From JAVJRN01 sp040218415 (GTDB taxonomy: Bacteria > Bacteroidota > Bacteroidia > Cytophagales > Cyclobacteriaceae): 21,007 bases of DNA. Numbering within the stretch: position 1 is the stretch's first letter; the number at the start of each line of letters is the position of its first letter. Shown here one piece after another: positions 1 to 7,357 of the stretch. Where the stretch lies: NCBI GenBank assembly GCA_040218415.1, contig JAVJRN010000040.1:1-21007 (forward strand), written 5' to 3'. Position numbers and translations under genes: made by a program. The notes beneath the pieces are model-generated. The model ran no database searches. It saw nothing but the letters and a program-made list of their open reading frames with translations, and was not told where the DNA came from.

Positions 1-1
1 T

Positions 2-1228
2 TTCGGTTTAGGCTTTCACTACCAAGCTAGGAAATGGTGGTTGGGCGTGTCGGCTCCCTTTCTGTTAAACAATAGCTTTGAAGAAGGCAATATTCGTTTT
101 TATGACCAAAGAAGGCATTATTACGCCCAAGGAGGGATGACTCTTGATGTCAATGATCGATTCTCCCTCAAGCCAGCAGTTTTGATGCAGTTGGTCTCAG
201 GAGGATTACCCACTTGGAATACGATGGTGATGGCTTGGTACGACAACAAACTAGGCGGAGGACTCGGCTATAGAAATGGAGAATCGTTAAACTTTATAGC
301 TCAAGCAGAATTGGGCAATGGAATCAAAGCGGGCTATGCCTATGACATGATTGTGGACAGTGATTTGAATCAGTTGGCTAATTCTTCACACGAAGTACTC
401 TTGACCTTTTCCTCGGGCTGGTTTGCCAGCAAAGACGCAGACGATGATGGCGTCAAAGACAAAAACGACGAATGTCCCAATACTTTTGGGCCAGCGAGCA
501 ACAATGGCTGTCCATTGCCAGATCAGGACGGAGATGGCGTACTGGATATGAATGACCAATGTCCAACGATAGCTGGACTTGCATCTCTAAAAGGTTGCCC
601 TGACAGTGATGGAGACGGCATCAAAGATTCTGAAGATAATTGTCCAAACGAAAAAGGAAGCATTGCCAACCAAGGCTGTCCAGATAGCGATGGCGATGGA
701 GTGCTAGATAAAAATGATAGCTGTCCAAACACACCGGGCAACAAAGAACTTGGCGGCTGTCCAGACGATGATGGAGATGGTATTGTGAACAGCAAGGACA
801 ATTGTCCGAATGAAGCGGGCACGATCGAGAACAAAGGCTGCCCTGAAATCAGCCAAGAGACTCAGGAAATATTGAAAGAAGCTCTGGCAGGTGTTCAGTT
901 TGAATCGGGAAAAGATGTATTGACCAAAAAGTCTAACGACATCCTCAACAAAATAGCCAACCTGCTTTTGCAGAATAGCAACTATGACTTGAAAATATCG
1001 GGTTATACTGACAGCTCAGGAGACGAAGAAAAGAACCTGCAATTGTCTAAGCAAAGAGCCAATGCAGTTAAAGGATTTTTAGTAGAAAAAGGCATCAATG
1101 CTGACAGAATCACTGCCGATGGATACGGACAAGCCAAACCTTTGGCAGACAATGCGACCAAAGAAGGCAGGGGCAAAAACAGAAGAGTGGAGTTTGAACT
1201 CAAAGACAGAAGAACATCTCGCAAATAG
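2..1228 (+). CDS. PorP/SprF-like outer-membrane protein with TSP3 repeats and OmpA domain (5' end missing)
   Basis: The frame is open to the window edge and encodes the last 408 residues of a larger protein. The in-frame TTG at 41 lies inside the protein and is not a start. Residues 1-140 of the fragment (e.g. 'WWLGVSAPFLLNN', 'GNGIKAGYAYDM') look like the C-terminal strands of a PorP/SprF-type barrel. From 434 to about 845 come five thrombospondin type 3 repeats of the form DxDGDGxxDxxDxCP, rich in calcium-binding Asp. From about 880 to 1215 there is an OmpA-like peptidoglycan-binding domain, with 'GYTDSSGDEEKNLQLSKQRA' and 'GKNRRVEFEL'. PorP/SprF proteins accompany type IX secretion of large adhesins. 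The OmpA domain should tether the barrel to the cell wall, with the TSP3 repeats as a spacer. The domain calls are firm. The partner adhesin is not identified and may lie upstream of the window. Confidence 0.88.
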   Translation, partial: FGLGFHYQARKWWLGVSAPFLLNNSFEEGNIRFYDQRRHYYAQGGMTLDVNDRFSLKPAVLMQLVSGGLPTWNTMVMAWYDNKLGGGLGYRNGESLNFIAQAELGNGIKAGYAYDMIVDSDLNQLANSSHEVLLTFSSGWFASKDADDDGVKDKNDECPNTFGPASNNGCPLPDQDGDGVLDMNDQCPTIAGLASLKGCPDSDGDGIKDSEDNCPNEKGSIANQGCPDSDGDGVLDKNDSCPNTPGNKELGGCPDDDGDGIVNSKDNCPNEAGTIENKGCPEISQETQEILKEALAGVQFESGKDVLTKKSNDILNKIANLLLQNSNYDLKISGYTDSSGDEEKNLQLSKQRANAVKGFLVEKGINADRITADGYGQAKPLADNATKEGRGKNRRVEFELKDRRTSRK

Positions 1229-1261
1229 CAGATAAGATACAAAGAGCAAGCTGGTTGAACT

Positions 1262-1297
1262 GGTGTGGCTCCTTCGGGGGTCGCACCTTTTCTTTTT
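1262..1297 (+). terminator. Rho-independent terminator with UUCG tetraloop
   Basis: An 11-bp stem, including several G-U pairs, runs from 1262 to 1287 and closes on a C(UUCG)G tetraloop. It is followed at once by TTTTCTTTTT. It lies 34 bp after the stop codon of the PorP/OmpA gene and should separate that gene from the kinase operon. Confidence 0.88.
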
Positions 1298-1794
1298 AGG
1301 ACTTTTGTAGCTGTTCAGGAATTTTGCCAACAGATTTGACATTAATCCTTTAGTATTCTTGTCAGGCGCTTTTTATTATTGCATATGTGACTATCAGTTT
1401 TAAATTATAAAAGCGAATTGTTCTAACCCTGTGAAGTCCTTGAAGTATGAGTGAGATTAATTTTACAACCAATCTCTAGCTTCCTTAAACCTTGGTAATT
1501 TTCGAAACCTCCAAGGTTTAGGCAAAAGAACTTCACGTTATTATTACATATCGCGTATATTTTGAGTTTTCAAATAAGCCATTCAATTGCATTTGTGATT
1601 ATTTTTTGGCCTTTGCTACTACACAAGATCCATTTTTATTTCCTTGAGTAAAAGTATATCTCAAATTGGTTTCAGAACCTTTTTTGGATGCTGCAGCACT
1701 TTATTGAGATTTTTCGAAATATTTTCAATTAATCGGTTAGTTATCTCTGGAAGTTTATTGCAGTATGCTTTATGTTGCTTGCTAATAATTAGCT
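1298..1794. other. Intergenic region upstream of the kinase operon
   Basis: About 500 bp of AT-rich sequence with no convincing reading frame on either strand. It presumably holds the promoter of the kinase operon. I found no clean match to the Bacteroidota -33/-7 consensus (TTG then TAnnTTTG); the nearest is TATATTTTG at 1556-1564, which is off by spacing. The only clear structure is the inverted repeat at 1486-1520. Confidence 0.6.
1486..1520. repeat. Inverted repeat with alternative pairing
   Basis: TAAACCTTGG (1486-1495) and CCAAGGTTTA (1511-1520) are perfect 10-nt inverted repeats around a 15-nt spacer. The spacer holds AAACCT (1505-1510), which can pair instead with AGGTTT (1514-1519) across a 3-nt loop, so two exclusive hairpins are possible. 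No T-run follows, so it is not an intrinsic terminator. It resembles, from memory, short palindromic intergenic repeats in Bacteroidota genomes. An operator or RNA hairpin is the alternative. Confidence 0.6.
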
Positions 1795-3915
1795 ATGCGA
1801 TTTTCGATTGACCAGATTAGTAGGATTACAACTTTTATTTTGTTCATTTCACTGGGAATGAAGCTTACGGGACAATCGAAGGTTGACTCATTAATTCAGG
1901 TCTGGAACAATGCCTCTCACGATTCTATTAAAGTACTCATTGATGTTGATTTGACAAATCATTACCGCACGTCAAATGCCGATTCAGCAGTATACTATGG
2001 TGAACGGGCGCTCAGTCTTACGAAAAAGGAACCCATGGCGATCTACCCGAAATTTGAAAACTTGGTGCTAACCAAGCTTGGTTTAGCCTATGGATATACT
2101 GATGAATATAAGCAGAAGGGTATTTCATATTTGAAAAGAGCTATTCCTTATTACCAACAACAAAATGATTTGGAACAACTGGCTTATAACTTTTTTTGTC
2201 TTGGCTATTTCTTCAGTAGTCATCTTCATCAGTACGATAGTGCGGTTTTTTATTTTACGAAAGCTACTGAGTTAAGCGATACCCTTAATACAAGGTATGT
2301 AAGCGGAAGTTATAATAATGGTGGGCTGGCGATGTTTCGCGCAGGAAATTATGAAGGAGCCTTAGCGTATTACTTGAAAGCAGTAGAAATGAGAAAAGCT
2401 GTAGGGTCAACCTATGATGTGGCTTGTAGTGTTTTAAATGTGGGTATGGCCTACGATAAGTTAGGACAACCTGAAACTGCAAAGCAAACATATTTTCAAG
2501 CACTGGAAGGATTTCGTAAAGCTGGACATGTACCGAATGAAGCGGTAAGCTTAAAGGATATTGGAGATGTGCTGACCGCCCAAGACAGTCTTAAGAAAGC
2601 ATTGGTTTTTTATGATCAAGCAAGTGTGCTCTTTGCAAAGGTCAAGAGTATTTATTTACTCTCCGACTGCTTCCTCAATATGAGTAACATTTACTTGAAG
2701 CTTGGTGAGTATGAAAAGGCTTTAAACTTCTTGCAAAATGCAGAGCAAAACGTTCCTCATGGGGCAAGTGAGCGATTCAAAGCACAGGTTTATGCAAATC
2801 TTGCCAAAGCCAATTTGAGACTTGCAGACTCTGTTTATTTCAATGAAGCGTCCAAAAGATTAGCAACCCTGAACAAAGCCGCAACTTATGGTGAGCAAGC
2901 ATGGACATATGCTGATTCCAGCAAATCTTTGGAAGTGAAGATAATGGCATTGAATCATTTGGTGAATATTCATGAAGGTTTAAACCAGCCGGCCCAGGCA
3001 CTCTATTATTCCAAATTACTTGCCGAAAACACCGAATTATCGAATACCCAAACCCAGTCCGAGGCAATGGCTCAAATGTCAACAAAATACGAAACGGAAA
3101 GAATTCAAAGTGAAAACCAGCTACTTCAAGCCTCGCAAAGAACCCAAGAAGCTCGATTGAAGCAACAACAATATCTCATTATTGGAGCGCTAGTCATTGT
3201 ATTGCTATTGGTTTTTATAGGCTTGGTAGTGCTCAAAAGCAGAAAGAGGCTTCAAAAGGCCAATAACACCATTCAAACCGCATTATCAGAAAAGGAGCTT
3301 CTATTAAAGGAAATCCATCATCGGGTTAAAAACAACCTTCAGGTCATTTCCAGTTTATTAGATCTCCAATCGAGAGGTATTGAAGATGAAGGAGCACTGG
3401 CCACATTTATGGAAGGTCAAAACAGAGTAAAAGCCATGTCCTTGATTCATCAAAAGCTCTACCAGAATGAGAATCTTGCGACCATTGATTTCAAAGAATA
3501 TGCAGAATTGTTGATCGTTGATTTGGCAGCCATATTTAAAAAAACGGAGCATATACAAGTGGAGGTCAATGGACATGGTAATACATTATATGATATTGAT
3601 ACCGCCGTACCTCTGGGACTCATTTTAAATGAGCTGATTTCTAACGCTTACAAATACGCATTCGAGGAAGTTTCGGGAAAAATCTCTGTGTCTATTCAAT
3701 CATTGAATACTGGAGAACATCAATTAACCGTAAGCGATACTGGTGGAGGCTTGCCAGAAGGCTTTGATTTTTTGAAGGCAAAAAGCATGGGTTTAAGACT
3801 GGTGCGCCGATTGGCCAAACAACTTTACGGTCGTGTCGATTATAGTTATGATCAGGGATCAAAGTTTGTGATTATCTTTCGAGATACTTTGGAACGAAAA
3901 GCATCACAAGTATGA
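1795..3915 (+). CDS. TPR-containing sensor histidine kinase (HisKA_2 type), first paralogue
   Basis: A 706-residue membrane-bound sensor kinase. Residues 1-27 look like an export signal ending 'KLTGQ'. Residues 30-390 are a tetratricopeptide solenoid ('YNNGGLAMFRAGNYEGALAY', 'LGEYEKALNFLQNAEQ'), predicted to be periplasmic. A polar helical linker (about 410-458) precedes one membrane segment at about 460-482. The cytoplasmic transmitter starts near 490. 'EIHHRVKNN' marks a HisKA_2 dimerisation domain with His509 the likely phosphoacceptor. The ATPase domain has an N box (Asn612, Glu613, Asn617) and a G1 box (Asp648, Gly650, Gly652), so it looks catalytically intact. The ATG at 1795 is the first start after an in-frame TAA at 1786 and gives the signal sequence. 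Its stop overlaps the next gene by 4 bp (ATGA). The probable phosphate acceptor is the LytTR regulator two genes on; the ligand is unknown. Confidence 0.93.
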   Translation: MRFSIDQISRITTFILFISLGMKLTGQSKVDSLIQVWNNASHDSIKVLIDVDLTNHYRTSNADSAVYYGERALSLTKKEPMAIYPKFENLVLTKLGLAYGYTDEYKQKGISYLKRAIPYYQQQNDLEQLAYNFFCLGYFFSSHLHQYDSAVFYFTKATELSDTLNTRYVSGSYNNGGLAMFRAGNYEGALAYYLKAVEMRKAVGSTYDVACSVLNVGMAYDKLGQPETAKQTYFQALEGFRKAGHVPNEAVSLKDIGDVLTAQDSLKKALVFYDQASVLFAKVKSIYLLSDCFLNMSNIYLKLGEYEKALNFLQNAEQNVPHGASERFKAQVYANLAKANLRLADSVYFNEASKRLATLNKAATYGEQAWTYADSSKSLEVKIMALNHLVNIHEGLNQPAQALYYSKLLAENTELSNTQTQSEAMAQMSTKYETERIQSENQLLQASQRTQEARLKQQQYLIIGALVIVLLLVFIGLVVLKSRKRLQKANNTIQTALSEKELLLKEIHHRVKNNLQVISSLLDLQSRGIEDEGALATFMEGQNRVKAMSLIHQKLYQNENLATIDFKEYAELLIVDLAAIFKKTEHIQVEVNGHGNTLYDIDTAVPLGLILNELISNAYKYAFEEVSGKISVSIQSLNTGEHQLTVSDTGGGLPEGFDFLKAKSMGLRLVRRLAKQLYGRVDYSYDQGSKFVIIFRDTLERKASQV

Positions 3916-6227
3916 ATAAGGTGAAAGTATTGGGAGTGAAAGATAATAGTGTAGAAAAACTAGAAAAATATAGTAAACTTTTAGTCTTCTTGATGCTAAC
4001 AGCCCTATGCTTTAGTTTAAAGGGGCAAACTCAAATTGATTCCTTATTAAGTGCATACCAAGCAGCCGCTCACGACACACTGAAGATACATACGGATATT
4101 AGAATAGGCCAGCAACTTAGTAGAACTAACTTGGATTCTAGCCTTTTTTATCTGGAACGTGCATTGTTCTTGTCAAGAGAAAATTTGCGTAGCTTTCCTC
4201 ATTTGGAAGGTAAAGCACTTAGCGTAATGGCCAAAACATACCGGCTTTATAATGACGAAAAAGGACTGGATGTATATCAAGAGCTAATTAAACATTTCCA
4301 ATATGATTTAGATTCTGCATCATACTATTATGATCTATTGATCCGTTTTTCTGAAGATTTAGGGCTTCTTGGGTTACGAACAGATGCAGTCAGCGCGTTA
4401 GCCAGTGCTTACATTTCTGCCAACCAAGACCTTAAGGGAATCACATTTCTTAAACGCACCGCAGAGATTCATATGCAGCGTGATTCTCTTAAGGCCTTGA
4501 TAGAAACGGAGTATCAAATAGGATCAGCATACCAGGGAATTTCAATGTTTGATAGTGCTATTTTTTACTTTGAATCTGTCATTGATCGTAACCTGTCAGC
4601 GGGCAAGAGCCATTATCTTAATCAAAGTTACAATGCAGCAGGCCTTTGTCATTATTATATCAGAAATCTAGATATAGCAGCCGAGCATATATTGAATGCC
4701 ATTGCTTTCAGTAAAGCCACGGGAGACACTACACGGATTTATGCCCCTTATCTTAATCTGGGCTTGGTATTTCAAGAACAGAAAGAGTACGAAAAAGCCA
4801 AGAACTATATGAGATCTTCGCTCCACCAGCTTATCGACCAAGACTTTATACGTGGGATTGCGGTTGTTTATACCAACATAGGTAAAGTATTGGTTTTAGA
4901 AGATAGCCTTGATCAAGCTTTTCAGGCGTTTAACAATGCCTGGATATATCAACAAAAATTGGGATGGTCACCGGTTGATTATTACATAAACATTTCTACG
5001 ATAGAGAAGCGTCGAAAAAATTATCTAAAATATCATGAGTATGCTGAAGAAGCAGTGCGAACGATTCCCGAGACCTATGCGACAAAGTCCAAAGCAAATG
5101 TTTTTAAGATTTTTGTAGACGCCAAAATATTTCTCGCCGACTCAGTATTTAAAGGGAATAATACGCGACAGAAAAAACTCTTTGAGCAAGCATTGCCTTA
5201 TGCCGAAAAAGCATGGTCATTATCTGAAAAAGTGAATTCCAAAAATGTAATGCTCTCATCAGCGGATGTACTCGCTGCGGTTAATTCAAGGCTAAACAGA
5301 CACGAAGAGGCATTCTTATACAGCCAAAAGGGTAGAGCGCTTTCCGATGAGATGAAAGATGAAGCACGAACAGAGGCTATCGCAAGGATGACTACAGAGT
5401 TTGAAACTGAGCAAGTGGAAGACGAAAATGCCCTTCTAAGAGAAACGCAAAAACTACAAGTCGCTCAGCTAAAACAACAGCGTTACTTAATCATTGGATC
5501 TCTTGTGGTGCTTTTACTCATTATCGGTTTTGGATTTTTTGTTCAACGAAGCAGGACGAAACTCAGAAGCGCCAACCTTAAAGTCCAGAAATCACTTGAT
5601 GAAAAAGAACTTCTTTTGAAGGAAATACACCACAGGGTCAAAAACAACCTTCAGGTAATTTCTAGTTTATTAGATCTCCAATCGAGAGGTATTGAAGATG
5701 AAGGAGCATTGGCTACATTCATGGAAGGTCAGAATAGAGTAAAAGCCATGTCGCTTATTCATCAAAAACTTTATCAGAATGAGAACCTTGCGGCGATCGA
5801 TTTTAAAGAATATGCAGAATTGTTGATCGTAGACTTAGCAGATATTTTTAACAGGAAAGAACTGGTACAGGTTGAAGTGAGTGCCGAAGGCAAAACGGAA
5901 TTTGATATAGATACTGCCGTTCCTCTGGGACTTATTTTAAATGAGCTGATCTCTAACGCATATAAATATGCCTTTGAAGAAGTAGATGGAAAAATCTCGG
6001 TGGCTATTCAAACGCTTGATACCGGTGAGCATCAATTGACCGTGAGCGACACTGGTGGAGGCTTGCCAGAAGGTTTTGATTTTATGAAGGCCAAAAGCTT
6101 GGGTTTAAAATTGGTACGCCGCTTGGCCAAACAACTTTATGGTCGTGTTGATTATAGTTATGATCACGGGTCAAAATTTGTGATTATCTTTCGAGATAGA
6201 TTAGAGCGAAAAGCGTTGAATAGATGA
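3912..6227 (+). CDS. TPR-containing sensor histidine kinase (HisKA_2 type), second paralogue
   Basis: A 771-residue paralogue with the same plan: TPR-like helices at about 60-450 ('AYQGISMFDSAIFYFESVID', 'NLGLVFQEQKEYEKAKNYMR'), a polar linker, a membrane segment at about 525-547, then a HisKA_2 transmitter with 'EIHHRVKNN' (likely phosphoacceptor His574), N box Asn677/Glu678/Asn682 and G1 box Asp713/Gly715/Gly717. The last 205 comparable residues differ from the first kinase at only 22 places by hand count, while the TPR halves are clearly diverged. The start is set by the ATGA overlap, which implies translational coupling. It leaves an unusually long charged leader of about 23 residues before the hydrophobic core 'LLVFLMLTALCFSLKG', so this could be a signal anchor or the true start could be internal. 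The gene overlaps the response regulator by 4 bp. Confidence 0.92.
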   Translation: MNKVKVLGVKDNSVEKLEKYSKLLVFLMLTALCFSLKGQTQIDSLLSAYQAAAHDTLKIHTDIRIGQQLSRTNLDSSLFYLERALFLSRENLRSFPHLEGKALSVMAKTYRLYNDEKGLDVYQELIKHFQYDLDSASYYYDLLIRFSEDLGLLGLRTDAVSALASAYISANQDLKGITFLKRTAEIHMQRDSLKALIETEYQIGSAYQGISMFDSAIFYFESVIDRNLSAGKSHYLNQSYNAAGLCHYYIRNLDIAAEHILNAIAFSKATGDTTRIYAPYLNLGLVFQEQKEYEKAKNYMRSSLHQLIDQDFIRGIAVVYTNIGKVLVLEDSLDQAFQAFNNAWIYQQKLGWSPVDYYINISTIEKRRKNYLKYHEYAEEAVRTIPETYATKSKANVFKIFVDAKIFLADSVFKGNNTRQKKLFEQALPYAEKAWSLSEKVNSKNVMLSSADVLAAVNSRLNRHEEAFLYSQKGRALSDEMKDEARTEAIARMTTEFETEQVEDENALLRETQKLQVAQLKQQRYLIIGSLVVLLLIIGFGFFVQRSRTKLRSANLKVQKSLDEKELLLKEIHHRVKNNLQVISSLLDLQSRGIEDEGALATFMEGQNRVKAMSLIHQKLYQNENLAAIDFKEYAELLIVDLADIFNRKELVQVEVSAEGKTEFDIDTAVPLGLILNELISNAYKYAFEEVDGKISVAIQTLDTGEHQLTVSDTGGGLPEGFDFMKAKSLGLKLVRRLAKQLYGRVDYSYDHGSKFVIIFRDRLERKALNR

Positions 6228-6946
6228 GTAAAGTGAAAATATTGGTGGTGGAAGATGAGGTGGTCATTGCCGACAATATTTGCATGATATTGGAAGATTT
6301 GGGCTATGAAGCCTTGGAGCCGGCCATGGATTATGAAGAGGCTTTGCAGATTTGTGAAGAAGAACACCCAGACCTTGCCATACTCGATATTCAATTAGCA
6401 GGTAAAAAGGACGGAATCGATCTTGCATGGAAAATTCGTGAGGAATATGACATTCCCTTCATATTTCTAACCTCAAACTCAGACAAAGCCACTGTTGAAC
6501 GAGCCAAAAAAGTAGCACCACCTGCGTACTTGCTCAAGCCATTCAATAAGGAAGACTTATACGTATCGATAGAAACGGCGCTTTATAATTTCGTAGGGAA
6601 AGAGGAAAAGGAGTCAAAAGAAGATTTGCTGATCAAAGATGCCATTTTCGTCAAAGAGAAAAATCTGTTTCACAAAATAAAACTCACGGATATCGGTTTT
6701 TTGAAAAGTGATCATGTCTATGTGGAAGTATACACCTCAAAAGGAAATAAGCATTTAATCAGGGGTAGTTTGACCGATTTGTCTGCTAGGCTTCCAAAAA
6801 AATTTTATCGCGCGCACAGAAGCTATGTGATCAATCTCGATCATATAGATGCGATCAATTCTTCCTATGTAGTCATTAATGATGTACAAGTTCCGATTGG
6901 TAAAAACTACCGAGAAAATCTGCTTAGCAAAATCCAGATCGAGTAA
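6224..6946 (+). CDS. LytTR-family response regulator
   Basis: A 240-residue cytoplasmic regulator. Residues 4-120 form a receiver domain with the acidic pair Glu10/Asp11, phosphoacceptor Asp55 ('LAILDIQL'), switch Thr83 and Lys105 ('YLLKPF'). Residues about 138-240 are a LytTR DNA-binding domain, with 'IGFLKSDHVYVEVYTSKG' and the hallmark 'FYRAHRSYVINLDHI'. The start overlaps the stop of the second kinase as ATGA, so the three genes should be made as one unit. The context makes both kinases its likely phosphodonors. Proteins of this class usually act as transcription factors bound to paired 9-bp direct repeats. No convincing pair of sites was found in either flanking intergenic region, so its targets are unknown. 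The adjacent adhesin gene is a plausible candidate by position only. Confidence 0.93.
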   Translation: MSKVKILVVEDEVVIADNICMILEDLGYEALEPAMDYEEALQICEEEHPDLAILDIQLAGKKDGIDLAWKIREEYDIPFIFLTSNSDKATVERAKKVAPPAYLLKPFNKEDLYVSIETALYNFVGKEEKESKEDLLIKDAIFVKEKNLFHKIKLTDIGFLKSDHVYVEVYTSKGNKHLIRGSLTDLSARLPKKFYRAHRSYVINLDHIDAINSSYVVINDVQVPIGKNYRENLLSKIQIE

Positions 6947-7285
6947 TGAACCTCTCTACTCTGAATTATTTACCAAGGTTTTGGCGGGTGTTCTAATTTT
7001 CAGTTGATAATTTTTCATAGACTTTGTTAGAAATCATATGATTCGTTAGCTGTTCACCCTTGATTTTAGTGTTCATTTCTACCACCGCTTCTCTCATCGA
7101 CCGAAACACCCTCTTGGTCGAACATTAGACATTTATTACTGCTTTCCTGTTGCAAATCTGCTTAGATCAAAAGAACGTGCTTTTAGAACAACACAGGGGT
7201 CATTCAGAACAAAAATTTCCACACATAGACGGAATGAATTCTATTAGTGATTCGAAAAATAGCATCATCAAGTCATTCCATAGAT
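6947..7285. other. Intergenic region before the giant surface-protein gene
   Basis: A 339-bp stretch without a supported gene. It contains a 12-nt match (6970-6981, TTACCAAGGTTT) to the reverse complement of 1487-1498 in the other intergenic region. It also holds a small inverted repeat, TCGACC (7097-7102) with GGTCGA (7116-7121), extendable by a G-U and an A-U pair and without a T-run. No intrinsic terminator follows the regulator gene. No clear promoter motif or Shine-Dalgarno sequence was seen before the ATG at 7286. Read-through from the operon into the adhesin therefore cannot be excluded. Confidence 0.55.
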
Positions 7286-7357
7286 ATGAAATCAATTTTC
7301 AAAAAGTTCATCCTCTTACTATTATCTCTTTCATTAGTCTCTGTTTTTGCCTACGGA
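7286..7357 (+). other. Sec signal peptide of the giant adhesin
   Basis: Residues 1-24 have two lysines (K6, K7) before a leucine-rich core and end 'FAYG' before Gln25, fitting signal peptidase I with small or neutral residues at -3 and -1. There is no lipobox cysteine, so the protein should be exported without a lipid anchor. Confidence 0.88.

Noticed and set aside
523..834. Minus-strand frame rich in Ser and Pro opposite the TSP3 repeats
   Set aside because: It is the mirror of the Asp/Gly-rich repeat codons; the + strand protein is clearly the real one.
7000..7050. Possible LytTR binding sites: TCAGTTGAT at 7000-7008 and weaker GTTAG cores at 7026 and 7045
   Set aside because: One 9-mer fits the general consensus, but the partners have two or three mismatches and the wrong spacing. 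A single match of this degeneracy is expected by chance about once in three such regions.
7097..7121. Hairpin TCGACC/GGTCGA as a terminator
   Set aside because: There are only six Watson-Crick pairs plus two weaker ones, a 9-nt loop, and no T-run after it.
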